From Arthrobacter sp. ov407 (GTDB lineage Bacteria > Actinomycetota > Actinomycetes > Actinomycetales > Micrococcaceae), in assembly GCF_900102895.1 (NCBI RefSeq), contig NZ_FNGD01000016.1, positions 1 to 64,000 of the forward strand: 64,000 bases of DNA. The letters are read 5' to 3'. Below are positions 45,112 to 53,893 of the stretch, piece by piece (the stretch's first letter is position 1; the number at the start of each line of letters is the position of its first letter). The notes under the pieces were generated by a model. That model worked only from the letters and a program-made list of their open reading frames with translations. It made no database searches and was not told the origin of the DNA. A program made the translations under genes and the position numbers.

Positions 45112-45465
45112 GTGAGTAATGTAGAAAGCCTCGTGGGCGAATGGCTGCCCCTGCCCGATGTCGCACAGCTTCTGAACGTATCTATTACAAAGGTCCATGC
45201 ACTGCTGGACGAGCGTGCGCTGGCGGCTGTGAGAATCGGCGACCGGCGCATCCGGTCCGTGCCTGCAGCTTTCATCCAGGACGGGCATGCAGTGGAGAGC
45301 CTGAAGGGCACCATTGTTGTCCTCTCGGACGCCGGGTACTCCGATGAGGAACTGATCAACTGGCTCTTCACCCCGGACGAGTCCCTCCGCGGCCGGCCGA
45401 TCGACGCCCTTCGGGAAGGGCGCAAGACCGAAATCCGCCGCAGGGCGCAGTCGCTGGCCTGGTAG
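45112..45465 (+). CDS. Rv2175c-type DNA-binding protein
   Basis: A 117-residue protein of the Rv2175c family: an N-terminal helix-turn-helix (WLPLPDVAQLLNVSITKVHA) with ALAAVRIGDRR as wing, then LKGTIVVLSDAGYSDEELI and a helical end. In M. tuberculosis the DNA-binding protein Rv2175c is phosphorylated by PknL, which stops it binding DNA. The PknL-type gene is two genes away here, which supports the same relation. GTG start without a normal ribosome site; AATCTT six bases before it may be a -10 of a leaderless message. Confidence 0.85.
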   Translation: MSNVESLVGEWLPLPDVAQLLNVSITKVHALLDERALAAVRIGDRRIRSVPAAFIQDGHAVESLKGTIVVLSDAGYSDEELINWLFTPDESLRGRPIDALREGRKTEIRRRAQSLAW

Positions 45466-45590
45466 GCGCACTCCGGCAACATCAAGGAGCCGGCAGCATC
45501 CCTACGACGTGCCATTACGGGTCGTGTCCAGCGCAAGCAGCTGTGCACGGCCCGCCCGCTTTTCCGGGCACCTTTGCCTGGACGGCCGGA

Positions 45591-46685
45591 CTAGGCGGCG
45601 CGGCTGACCGTGGCCTCTGCCAGCCTGCGGAGCGCGGTCTTGGGCAGCTCCTGGAGCGGCAGGAGGTCCAGGGCGGCGAAGGCCGCCTTGCCGAACTCCT
45701 CGATGAGAACTTCGGTGGCCTGGAGCGCACCGCAGTCCACGATGATCCGCCGGATCTCCTCGATGTCCGCGTCGCTGAGATCGGGGCTGCCCAGCTTGGC
45801 GTCGATGAACTCTGATTCGGCCGCCGAGGCCTGGTCCAGGGCGAAAGCCACCAAGACCGTGCGTTTGCCCTCACGGAGATCGTCCCCGGCAGGTTTGCCC
45901 GTGGTGACGGGGTCGCCGAAGACGCCAAGGACATCGTCCCGCAGCTGGAACGCCTCGCCGAGCGGCAGGGCGAAGGCCGAATAGCCGCGCAGCAGCTCGT
46001 CGCCGGCGCCGGCCAGGGCGCCGCCGAGAGCGAGCGGGTGTTCGGTGGAGTACTTGGCCGACTTGAACCGGATGATCGACTGGGCCCGGCTGACTGCCCC
46101 GGCGCGGTCCCGCCTGGGCCCGGCGACCTCTTCGAGGATGTCCAGGTACTGTCCGGCCATCACTTCGGCGCGCATCAGGTTGAAGATCAGCCGTGCCGGG
46201 CTGCCGGAGGCGGCGCGGTGTCCGATTTCGGTGAAGGATTCCTCGCTGAAGGACAGGCAGAGATCCCCGGTCAGGATGGCTGCCGCGTGGCCGAACCGCT
46301 CGCTGTCCAGCGCCCAGCCCTGGGCCTCGTGCAGTTCAATGAACCGGCGGTGGACGCTGGGACCGCCGCGGCGGGTGTCCGAGCGGTCAATGATGTCATC
46401 GTGGATCAGGGCCGCGGCCTGGAACAACTCCAGGGCCGAGCCGGCCGTGACCACCTCGGCCGCGCCGGCCTCCCCGCCGGCGCCACGCCATCCCCAGTAG
46501 CACATGAGCGCCCGCAGGCGCTTTCCGCCCGTGACCAGGTTTGAGATCGAGCCCATGAGCGGATCGATGTCCTGGGAGATCGAAGACATGACGGCCTGGC
46601 GGCTGGTCAGGAACTCCGTGAGCTTGCCGGCGACGGCGGCCACGTAATCGGCCTGCTCGAGCCGCAGCTGTTCAGCGAGACTCAC
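45591..46685 (-). CDS. polyprenyl diphosphate synthase (IdsA type)
   Basis: A 364-residue trans-prenyltransferase. First aspartate-rich motif DDIIDRSD followed by TRRGGPSVHRRF; second motif FQLRDDVLGVFGD. It joins isopentenyl units to make geranylgeranyl or similar chains for menaquinone and carotenoids; chain length depends on residues before the first motif and was not judged. Converges with the Rv2175c-type gene, and its GTG overlaps the end of the lipoprotein gene by 4 bp. Confidence 0.92.
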   Translation of the reverse strand: MSLAEQLRLEQADYVAAVAGKLTEFLTSRQAVMSSISQDIDPLMGSISNLVTGGKRLRALMCYWGWRGAGGEAGAAEVVTAGSALELFQAAALIHDDIIDRSDTRRGGPSVHRRFIELHEAQGWALDSERFGHAAAILTGDLCLSFSEESFTEIGHRAASGSPARLIFNLMRAEVMAGQYLDILEEVAGPRRDRAGAVSRAQSIIRFKSAKYSTEHPLALGGALAGAGDELLRGYSAFALPLGEAFQLRDDVLGVFGDPVTTGKPAGDDLREGKRTVLVAFALDQASAAESEFIDAKLGSPDLSDADIEEIRRIIVDCGALQATEVLIEEFGKAAFAALDLLPLQELPKTALRRLAEATVSRAA

Positions 46686-47209
46686 TTGACGGACTCGGCA
46701 GCGACGTTCGCACCTATCGTGAACGTGGACACACCTGTTGTCTGCACGACGGCGATGTTTACGGTTTCGTTGTCCCCGCGAAGGAAGTCCTTGGAAGGCA
46801 GGGCGCCCACGGTTTCACCGGGTACTGCCTTGAAGCCCTGTGCCTCCAGCGCCTTGGTATAGAAGGCCAGGACATTGGCGGCGGGGGCAGTGGCGCTGCC
46901 GACCAGTGCCACGGTTGCCGGCGCGGTGGTTTTATCAATGCTGCTGGACACCAGCTTGGCCCCGGGCATGAGCGGCAGGAGCTTCTGCGGGAAGCCGGGA
47001 ACCAGGGCGCCGACCGTGGCCGAGGTGCCGGCTTCCGCGGAAGGGCTGGGGGGAGCCGTGGTGGAGGACTGCGCAGATGCGGCCGGGTTCGACGCCGACG
47101 ACGCCGCAGGGCTCCCGGAGCCGGCAGGCGTGCATGCGGCCAAGGCCAATAGTGCGCCCGCCGCCGCGATGACCGCTGCGGCACGTTTGCGCTGTCCAAA
47201 TACCTTCAC
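46682..47209 (-). CDS. putative lipoprotein
   Basis: A 175-residue protein with a signal peptide and a lipobox LAAC near residues 23-26. A Ser/Ala/Pro/Thr-rich linker follows, then a small domain with ALEAQGFKAVPGE. It should be anchored to the outside of the membrane. No known family recognised. In operon with the prenyl synthase (4-bp overlap). Divergent from dinB. Confidence 0.78.
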   Translation of the reverse strand: MKVFGQRKRAAAVIAAAGALLALAACTPAGSGSPAASSASNPAASAQSSTTAPPSPSAEAGTSATVGALVPGFPQKLLPLMPGAKLVSSSIDKTTAPATVALVGSATAPAANVLAFYTKALEAQGFKAVPGETVGALPSKDFLRGDNETVNIAVVQTTGVSTFTIGANVAAESVK

Positions 47210-47282
47210 AGGGACTTTCCTCCTGGTGTTGAAGCGGAATCAGCCTCCAGTTTAGTCAGTCCCCGGGCATAGGATTGAAGAC

Positions 47283-48593
47283 GTGGGGCCGGACGCAGAC
47301 AATGATCAGGGAGTTCAGCAGGGAGTGCAGACGAATGTGCACCCTCAGGGGCGGCCGAACGCGCAGCCCCACATCCAGCCTCCCGGCCGCCTGAGCGGGG
47401 AATCCCTGCTGGAACTGAGGCGCAGCAGCATCATGCACGTGGACATGGACGCGTTCTTTGTCTCCGTGGAGCTGCGCAGCCGTCCCGAGCTGAAGGGAAA
47501 GCCTGTGATTGTGGGCTATCCTGCGGACCGCTCCGTAGTGCTATCCGCGTCCTACGAGGCCCGGGCGTTCGGCGTCAGATCAGCGATGCCCATGGTGGTG
47601 GCGGCACGCATGTGCCCCTCGGCCGTCATCATCGAGCCCCGCCACAAGCTTTACTACGAAGTCTCCGGCCAGATCATGGAAATCTTTGGTTCCATCACAG
47701 ACCTCGTCGAGCCGCTCAGCGTGGACGAGGCATTCCTGGACGTCGGGGGCGCCATCCGGCGGCTCGGTCCGCCCCGTGAGATTGGAGAACTGATCAGGGC
47801 CCGGGTCTTCCGGGAATTGGGAATCACGGCGTCGGTGGGCATTGCCGCCAGCAAGTTTGTGGCCAAGATCGCCTCCACCCGGTGCAAACCGGATGGGCTG
47901 CTGCTGATCAGGCCTGAGGAAACCGTCCCGTACCTGCACAGCCTTCCTGTCAGTGCGCTCTGGGGAGTCGGCGGCAAGACCGTGGAAGTGCTTGCCCGCA
48001 GGGGTATCCGGACGGTGGCGGACGTCGCCGCCTCGCCGCTGCCCTCGCTGCGGAAGCTGCTGGGCGCCTCGGGGGAGCATGTCTACCGGCTCTCCTGGGG
48101 CATTGATCCGCGGCCCGTGACACCGGTCCGGCTGGAAAAGAGCATTGGAGCAGAGGAGACGTTCGCCACTGACACCGCGGATGAGGCCCTGCTGCACCGC
48201 GAGCTGCTGCGGCTTTCGCACCGGACGGCGGAGCGCCTTCGCGGCGCCGGCATGCACGCCCGCACCGTGGCCCTCAAGCTGCGCTACGCGGACTTTTCCA
48301 CCATTACCCGCAGCCGAACCGTCAGCACACCGATCGACAGCGCCCAACTCCTTTACGCCGTGGCAGTGCAGCTTCTGGAATCGGTAGGAGACCGGCCCAT
48401 GACGGTCCGGCTGGTCGGCATCCGGGCCGAACAGCTGGAAGAGGCGGAACACGCCCCGCTCCAGCTCAGCCTGGACCGCCGGGACGACAACTGGCGGGCC
48501 GCCGAACAAGCCCTCGATGCTGTCACCCGGAAGTTCGGCAATAAGTCGGTTCTACCGGCACGGCTCCTGGATTCCGGAGGCCCCGTCGAATGA
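47283..48593 (+). CDS. dinB: DNA polymerase IV
   Basis: A 436-residue Y-family translesion polymerase. Catalytic VDMDAFFVSVEL and SVDEAFLDVGGA carry the metal-binding Asp and Glu residues; the helix-hairpin-helix is near LWGVGGKTVEVLARRGI, and the little-finger domain follows. The first 47 residues are a Gln/Pro-rich leader not shared by the family, so the true start might be further in. The GTG at 47283 has AGGA eight bases upstream, and TAGGAT seven bases before it would also suit a leaderless message. Confidence 0.93.
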   Translation: MGPDADNDQGVQQGVQTNVHPQGRPNAQPHIQPPGRLSGESLLELRRSSIMHVDMDAFFVSVELRSRPELKGKPVIVGYPADRSVVLSASYEARAFGVRSAMPMVVAARMCPSAVIIEPRHKLYYEVSGQIMEIFGSITDLVEPLSVDEAFLDVGGAIRRLGPPREIGELIRARVFRELGITASVGIAASKFVAKIASTRCKPDGLLLIRPEETVPYLHSLPVSALWGVGGKTVEVLARRGIRTVADVAASPLPSLRKLLGASGEHVYRLSWGIDPRPVTPVRLEKSIGAEETFATDTADEALLHRELLRLSHRTAERLRGAGMHARTVALKLRYADFSTITRSRTVSTPIDSAQLLYAVAVQLLESVGDRPMTVRLVGIRAEQLEEAEHAPLQLSLDRRDDNWRAAEQALDAVTRKFGNKSVLPARLLDSGGPVE

Positions 48594-48897
48594 GCTCGGC
48601 GCAGGGATATGGCGGCGCCGCCCCGGCAGCGGTTCCGACGAAGGGTTTAGGGCAACGGACAGGGCCTTAAGACTGTCTTTCAGAACAGGCCGCAACAATC
48701 TATCCTTATTAATACCTAGGTTTACGACTACTGGATCGACCGTTCGGGCGACCTGGCCAGCTAAGACCGGCACGGGACTGTTGAACTGCCCCTTCACCAA
48801 CGGCGGTGAATGGGAACCACTTCGGAATCCCGTGCGTTAGGGGATAAGGGCAATGGCCACGCCACGCCCGGACGATGGCAGACTTTAGGAGGTCGTG
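48594..48897. other. gap between dinB and the DUF3040 gene
   Basis: 304 bases without a supported gene. It contains an AT-richer core (around 48695-48725) with TATCCT at 48701-48706, a possible -10, but only a poor -35. GACAG-N9-CTGTC nearby is a short inverted repeat. Confidence 0.4.
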
Positions 48898-49269
48898 ATG
48901 CCGCTCTCGGAGCACGAACAGAAGTTGCTGGAGCAACTTGAGAAGCAGCTGCATGAGGACGACCCAAAGTTTGCAAGCTCGATGGGATCGGTCCCCGGGC
49001 GCTCTTGGTCCACGCGCCACCTGGTCTTGGGCGTGCTCGCGACACTCGCGGGCGTGCTGCTGTTATTGGTCGGGGTGTCGACCCAAATCATCATTGTCGG
49101 GGTCGTGGGCTTTGTGGTGATGGGTGCAGGAGTCTATTTCGCCACGATGCGCAGTTCTGCTGTCGGCAAGGCCCGGGCCGCCGGCGGCCGCAAGCAGGGC
49201 AAGCCCAGGAGTTCGTTCATGAGCAACCTTGAGCAGCGCTGGGACGAACGGCACGGGGGCGAATCCTGA
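48898..49269 (+). CDS. DUF3040 membrane protein
   Basis: A 123-residue protein. Acidic N-terminus beginning MPLSEHEQKLLEQLEKQL, two membrane helices at about 41-60 and 63-83, and a basic Gly/Lys/Arg-rich tail. The family is found just before mraZ in many Actinobacteria (Rv2169c position) and has no known function. AGGAGG five bases before the ATG; a GTG three bases earlier is possible. Confidence 0.9.
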   Translation: MPLSEHEQKLLEQLEKQLHEDDPKFASSMGSVPGRSWSTRHLVLGVLATLAGVLLLLVGVSTQIIIVGVVGFVVMGAGVYFATMRSSAVGKARAAGGRKQGKPRSSFMSNLEQRWDERHGGES

Positions 49270-49334
49270 ACCAATCCGTGATGGCGCCTTAAGCCCTCCA
49301 CTTCCCGCCACCGGTACGCCGGCGGACGGCGCGA

Positions 49335-49356
49335 GACCCGCTTCGGCGGGTCTTTC
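49335..49356 (+). terminator. terminator before the mra cluster
   Basis: GACCCGC with GCGGGTC around TTCG, followed by TTTC. A compact hairpin about 65 bases after the DUF3040 stop. The gap 49270-49670 (401 bases) otherwise holds the mraZ promoter and no supported gene. Confidence 0.7.
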
Positions 49357-49574
49357 GCCATTTAAAGCCGAAATTCTGCTGCGATTCGGACGCAAAGGGC
49401 GACCCCGTCGAATTGTTTGACCCCGGCGCCGGTCCCCGCCGTGAATCGGCGAGGGCGAGTGAGGCAATCAGGCAAAATCGCTCCACTTTCCCCCACCAAT
49501 GCTGTTTCCCTGCAAATACTGGGAAGAAAGGGGATAAACATCCGCAAATTTGTCTCAACATCCCGGGCGTGTCG

Positions 49575-49609
49575 TTGACTGTGGAGTGATGTGGAGTAAT
49601 GTGGAGGAC
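49575..49609 (+). promoter_or_regulatory. mraZ promoter with three MraZ-type boxes
   Basis: TTGACT (49575-49580) and TAATGT (49597-49602) are 16 bases apart, a strong promoter pair. TGTGGAG repeats at 49580, 49590 and 49600, exactly 10 bp apart, cover the spacer, the -10 and the start of the message. MraZ proteins bind short direct repeats with 10-bp spacing in their own promoters, so this is very likely the autorepression site. Confidence 0.8.
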
Positions 49610-49670
49610 GTAAGAGGGTAGTGGCAACACAGGGGACGTTGGACTTTCTAGAACAGACGGGTGGTGGGCC

Positions 49671-50099
49671 GTGTTTCTCGGCACACATTCGCCGCGTCTG
49701 GACGAAAAAGGTCGAATTATCCTCCCCGCGAAGTTCCGCGAGGAACTTGCGAGCGGGCTGGTTCTCACAAGGGGTCAGGAACGTTGCATCTATGTCTTCA
49801 GTGAGGCGGAATTCGGCCGGGTTCACGAGCAGATGCGGGAGGCTCCAATTTCCTCCAAGCAGGCACGTGACTACATCCGTGTTTTCCTCTCTGGAGCCTC
49901 GGACGAGGTACCTGACAAGCAGGGGCGCGTGACGATTCCGCCGGCGCTCCGGGAGTACGCAGGTCTTGGCCGGGAACTCGCCGTCATTGGCGCAGGATCC
50001 CGCGCGGAGATCTGGGACGCCCAGGCTTGGAATGAGTACCTGGCTGAAAAGGAAACCGCCTTCTCAGAAACAGACGACGCTATCCCGGGGATTCTCTGA
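49671..50099 (+). CDS. mraZ: transcriptional regulator MraZ
   Basis: A 142-residue protein with two AbrB-type DNA-binding halves: FLGTHSPRLDEKGRIILPAKF and SDEVPDKQGRVTIPPALREY, each with the DxKGR/DKQGR turn. It controls the division and cell-wall cluster. GTG start. The three-box promoter lies about 65 bases upstream. Followed by the structured rsmH leader. Confidence 0.95.
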   Translation: MFLGTHSPRLDEKGRIILPAKFREELASGLVLTRGQERCIYVFSEAEFGRVHEQMREAPISSKQARDYIRVFLSGASDEVPDKQGRVTIPPALREYAGLGRELAVIGAGSRAEIWDAQAWNEYLAEKETAFSETDDAIPGIL

Positions 50100-50122
50100 A
50101 CCCCCACTGATCCACCAGCACA

Positions 50123-50238
50123 CAACGTTCCTTGATCGAGATCTCCAGCCGCCCATCCGGTTGTTGTCCTGGCTCACTTCCCCGGAGCCAGGCCGGCGCA
50201 GGGTAGGCGCGGATGGGGATCTGGACCAAGGAACGTTG
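50123..50238 (+). ncRNA. structured rsmH leader, mraW RNA-like
   Basis: Three nested perfect stems: CAACGTTCCTTG (50123-50134) with CAAGGAACGTTG (50227-50238), 12 bp; CCCATCCG (50152-50159) with CGGATGGG (50210-50217), 8 bp; CCTGGCTC (50168-50175) with GAGCCAGG (50185-50192), 8 bp. An element called mraW RNA is known upstream of this gene in Actinobacteria. I match by place and overall shape, not by its consensus. Confidence 0.6.
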
Positions 50239-50284
50239 CGTAAGAGCCGCAACCCGCAAATTCCCGCAACGAAAGGACGAAGGC

Positions 50285-51283
50285 ATGACCGATCCCGACC
50301 AGGCGAAGCCTACGTCCGAACGCCATGTACCGGTCCTCAAGGACCGGTGCATCAATTTGTTGGCCCCGGGCTTCGAGGCTGCCCGGAGCCGCGGCGAGAC
50401 CCCCGTGGTGATCGACGCGACGCTCGGCATGGGCGGCCACTCCGAGGCCCTCCTCCAGCGCTTTCCCGACCTCCACCTGATCGGCATCGACCGCGACGAG
50501 GAAGCCCTGGCGCTGGCGGGGGCGCGGCTGGCACCCTTCGCGAGCCGGACCGATCTCGTGCACGCCGTCTACGACGAAATTCCGGACGTCCTCGCGGACC
50601 TGGGCTTCACCGAAGTTCACGGTGTGCTGATGGACCTTGGCGTCTCGTCCCTCCAGCTGGACGAGCGGGAGCGAGGCTTTGCCTACTCCTTCGACGCGCC
50701 CCTGGACATGCGGATGGACACCAGCCGCGGCCAGACTGCGGCCGACGTCGTCAACAATTACAGCGAAGAGGATCTCGTCCGGATCATCCGGAAATGGGGC
50801 GAAGAGAAGTTCGCCGGCCGCATCGCCAACAGGATCGTGGCCGCGCGCGCAGAAAAGCCCCTTACCACCACCGGCGAACTCGTCGAACAGATCCGGTCCG
50901 TGGTGCCCGCCGGCGCCGCCAAGACCGGCGGCCACCCCGCGAAGCGCACCTTCCAGGCACTCCGGATCGAGGTCAACGAGGAACTGGACGTCCTGGAGCG
51001 CGCCATCCCGGCAGCCATCGAGGCCATCGCACTCGGTGGCCGCGTGGTGGTCATGTCCTACCACTCCCTGGAAGACAAGATCGTCAAGGGCTTCTTCCAG
51101 GCCGGATCGAAGTCCTCGGCGCCGCTCGGCTTCCCGGTCGAGCTCGAAGAGCACAAAGCCGAACTCAAAACCCTGACAAAGGGCACCGAGGTACCTACCG
51201 CCGCTGAAATCGCCGAAAACCCCCGCGCGGCGTCCGCCCGGCTGCGCGCCGTCGAACGCATCAAAGCCAGGAGAACCGCATGA
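50285..51283 (+). CDS. rsmH: 16S rRNA (cytosine-1402-N4)-methyltransferase
   Basis: A 332-residue SAM-dependent methyltransferase (MraW). Motifs: HVPVLKDRCINLL, the SAM loop DATLGMGGHSEALL, LIGIDRDEEAL, MDLGVSSLQLDERERGF and KRTFQALRIEVNEEL. It methylates C1402 of 16S rRNA. The ATG at 50285, after AAAGGACGAAGG, is chosen over an upstream frame that would run through the hairpin leader. Overlaps ftsL by 4 bp. Confidence 0.95.
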   Translation: MTDPDQAKPTSERHVPVLKDRCINLLAPGFEAARSRGETPVVIDATLGMGGHSEALLQRFPDLHLIGIDRDEEALALAGARLAPFASRTDLVHAVYDEIPDVLADLGFTEVHGVLMDLGVSSLQLDERERGFAYSFDAPLDMRMDTSRGQTAADVVNNYSEEDLVRIIRKWGEEKFAGRIANRIVAARAEKPLTTTGELVEQIRSVVPAGAAKTGGHPAKRTFQALRIEVNEELDVLERAIPAAIEAIALGGRVVVMSYHSLEDKIVKGFFQAGSKSSAPLGFPVELEEHKAELKTLTKGTEVPTAAEIAENPRAASARLRAVERIKARRTA

Positions 51284-51957
51284 GCACCGCCGCCGTCAAC
51301 AGCTACCCCGTTGCCCAGGGCGCTACTGCACGTGCCCTGCCCGGCCGCCACCCCGGCACTGAAAAGACCCGGAAGGCACGCACTCCGCTGTCGTTGGTCC
51401 GCTCCGTGCCCCGCAAACGCCGCGCGCCCTTCGTGGTCCTCTGCTTCGGCCTCCTGGCGATTGCCCTCATGGCCGTGCTGGTCCTGAACATTTCCGTCTC
51501 CTCCGCCCAGTACCAGCTGGTCGAGCTCCGCAGTCAACAGACCACCCTGACCAAGCAGAACCAAGACCTCACCCAGCAAGTCCAGAACTTCGACGCCCCG
51601 CAGAACCTCGCGGCCAAGGCGACGGAACTGGGCATGGTGGCTTCCCTCGCCAAGGGCCAGATCGACCTCTCCACCCTTAGCGTCACCGGCAAGGCCAAAC
51701 CGGCCGTCAAGGGCGATGCCCCGGGCGCCGTCATCGCCGCACCCGCCGTCGCCGGAGAGCTCAACGTTGTTCCTCCGGTGTCGGAGAATGAGCCGCTCGC
51801 CCAGCGAAAAGCGGCGGACACCGTGCCGGCGCCGGCAGCCGCAGAGCCCGCACCCGCACGCGCGGCGGCGCCTCCCGCCGCGGCGCCTCCCGCACCCGCC
51901 GTGGAGCTCCACGGCGGATCGGTTCCCGCCCCCGCACAGAAGACACCCGGGCAGTAA
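51280..51957 (+). CDS. ftsL: cell division protein FtsL
   Basis: A 225-residue single-pass protein. A basic cytoplasmic head of about 50 residues, a membrane helix at about 51-72, then a coiled-coil segment (LRSQQTTLTKQNQDLTQQV) as in FtsL. The C-terminal 90 residues are Pro/Ala-rich and unusually long for the family. It works with FtsB/DivIC and FtsQ to activate FtsW-FtsI. Placement between rsmH and ftsI supports the call; sequence alone is weak in this family. Confidence 0.85.
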   Translation: MSTAAVNSYPVAQGATARALPGRHPGTEKTRKARTPLSLVRSVPRKRRAPFVVLCFGLLAIALMAVLVLNISVSSAQYQLVELRSQQTTLTKQNQDLTQQVQNFDAPQNLAAKATELGMVASLAKGQIDLSTLSVTGKAKPAVKGDAPGAVIAAPAVAGELNVVPPVSENEPLAQRKAADTVPAPAAAEPAPARAAAPPAAAPPAPAVELHGGSVPAPAQKTPGQ

Positions 51958-51998
51958 CGTTCACTGACCACCAGCAAGGCAAGCAGCAAGGACTCACC

Positions 51999-53801
51999 GT
52001 GGCGAAGAACTCCGGCAAGGCAAGCAAGGCGAAAGCCCCAAACGCCACCCGGCGGCTCCGCTGGGGGCTCGGCATCATGCTGGCGCTCCTGCTGGTGGTC
52101 GGCAGCAAGCTGTTCATGGTCCAGGGCCTGGACATCGGGGGCATGGCGGAGGCCGCCCTCAACAACCGGCTCACGCCTACAGTGCTGCCTGCCGAGCGGG
52201 GCAGTATTCTCGATTCCTCCGGCACGGTCCTCGCCAGCAGTGTCATCCGCTACAACGTCGTGGTGGACCAGACCGTCAACACGAAGACGGAATCCTTCCG
52301 CCGGTTCGAAACCATCAACGGCAAGGAAGAGCTCGTCAAGGTCACCCGGGACCAGGGCATCTCCGAGCTGGCCGGCGTGCTCGGCATGGACCGTGGCGCC
52401 CTGCGCGACGCCCTGACCGGACTGCAGCGGTACTACATCGTGGCCAAGGACTTGAAGCCGGACGTCGAGGACCGGGTCTCCAAGCTGCAGATTCCGGGCA
52501 TTGTCACCGAAGGCACCAGCAAGCGCGTCTACCCCAACGGCTCGGTGGCCGGCGGGATTGTCGGGTTCCTGCATGACGGCACCACGGGGCAGGCAGGTCT
52601 CGAACAGACCCAGAACGACATCCTCAGGGGGACACCGGGAAGGCGCGTGTTCGAAATCGGCGCCGACGGACTGCGCATCCCTGTGGGCGTGGACGAGCTG
52701 ACGCCGGCGATCAACGGCAAGGACATCAAGCTCACACTGAACTCGGACCTGCAGTACTTCTCCCAGCAGGCGATCCAAAGCCAAAAGGACAAGCTCAGCG
52801 CCGAATGGGGCGTGATCGTAGTCTCCGATGTCAAGACCGGCAACATCATCGCTATGGCCGACACCGACGCCCCGGATCCCAACGATCCCGGCAAGGTCGC
52901 CGCCGAGAACCGCGGTGTCCGGGCCGTCACCGCTTCCTACGAGCCCGGGTCGGTGGAGAAAATGATCACCGCCGCCGCCGCGATCCAAGAAGGCAAATCC
53001 AGCCCGATGGACACCTTCACCATTCCGCCGACCTACACCGTGGACGGGCAGACCTTCAGCGACGCGTTCGAACACGGCACCGAGCGCCGGACGCTGGCCG
53101 GAATCGTCGGTTATTCCATGAACACCGGCACGGTCATGGTGGGTCAACGCCTGAGCAAGGACCAGCGCTATGCCTGGCTGCGGAAGTTCGGGATCGGTGA
53201 GGCCCCCGACATCGGGCTCCCGGCCGAATCCAAGGGCATCCTGACCCCGGCCGACCAGTGGGATGGCCGCCAGCAGTACACCGTCCTCTTCGGCCAGGGC
53301 GTCGCCCAATCCACCCTTCAGACAGTCCGGGCCTACCAGAGCATCGCCAACGACGGCGTCATGCTCCAGCCGCGGCTGATCGACAGCTACATCAACCCGG
53401 ACGGAACCGAGGAAAAAGTCCCGGCCAAGGACCCGCAGCAAATCGTTTCCAAGGAGACCGCCAAGCAGGTCCGCGACATCCTTGAGAGCGCCGTGACCGA
53501 GGGCGAGATCAAGGAGGCCGCGATCGACGGGTACCGGGTGGGCGCCAAGACAGGAACGTCCGAATCCCCGTGCGACGACGGCAAATCCGGTTTCTGCGGC
53601 TACACCGCCTCGATCATCGGAATGGCGCCCATGGACAATCCGCGGTTTATTGTTGAGGTGGTCCTGCAACGGCCCAAGGGAAGCATCTTCGGAATCACCA
53701 ACGGACCGGTGTTCCGTTCAGTGATGAGCCAGACGCTGCGCACATTCAACGTCCAGCCCTCCACCGGCGAACCCTCGCGGCTGCCGCAGTACGCCAAGTA
53801 A
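51999..53801 (+). CDS. ftsI: penicillin-binding protein FtsI (PBP3, class B)
   Basis: A 600-residue transpeptidase for septal peptidoglycan. A membrane helix at about 23-43, a dimerisation domain, and the transpeptidase domain with Ser318 in GSVEK, SMN at 373-375 and KTG at 517-519. No PASTA domains. GTG start with AAGGA upstream. Works with FtsW, coded further down. A 178-base gap with direct repeats separates it from murE. Confidence 0.94.
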   Translation: MAKNSGKASKAKAPNATRRLRWGLGIMLALLLVVGSKLFMVQGLDIGGMAEAALNNRLTPTVLPAERGSILDSSGTVLASSVIRYNVVVDQTVNTKTESFRRFETINGKEELVKVTRDQGISELAGVLGMDRGALRDALTGLQRYYIVAKDLKPDVEDRVSKLQIPGIVTEGTSKRVYPNGSVAGGIVGFLHDGTTGQAGLEQTQNDILRGTPGRRVFEIGADGLRIPVGVDELTPAINGKDIKLTLNSDLQYFSQQAIQSQKDKLSAEWGVIVVSDVKTGNIIAMADTDAPDPNDPGKVAAENRGVRAVTASYEPGSVEKMITAAAAIQEGKSSPMDTFTIPPTYTVDGQTFSDAFEHGTERRTLAGIVGYSMNTGTVMVGQRLSKDQRYAWLRKFGIGEAPDIGLPAESKGILTPADQWDGRQQYTVLFGQGVAQSTLQTVRAYQSIANDGVMLQPRLIDSYINPDGTEEKVPAKDPQQIVSKETAKQVRDILESAVTEGEIKEAAIDGYRVGAKTGTSESPCDDGKSGFCGYTASIIGMAPMDNPRFIVEVVLQRPKGSIFGITNGPVFRSVMSQTLRTFNVQPSTGEPSRLPQYAK

Positions 53802-53893
53802 CGCCTGTTCCACCGGCACCCGGAAATCACCAGCCGGGGCCCCTCCCAGTGCCTGCGTGCCGGAGCATGTCTTCGCGCGAAGGTTCCGGTCCA

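Noticed and set aside
51534..53669. 711-codon minus-strand open frame opposite ftsL and ftsI
   Set aside because: Antisense shadow of a well-supported class B PBP.
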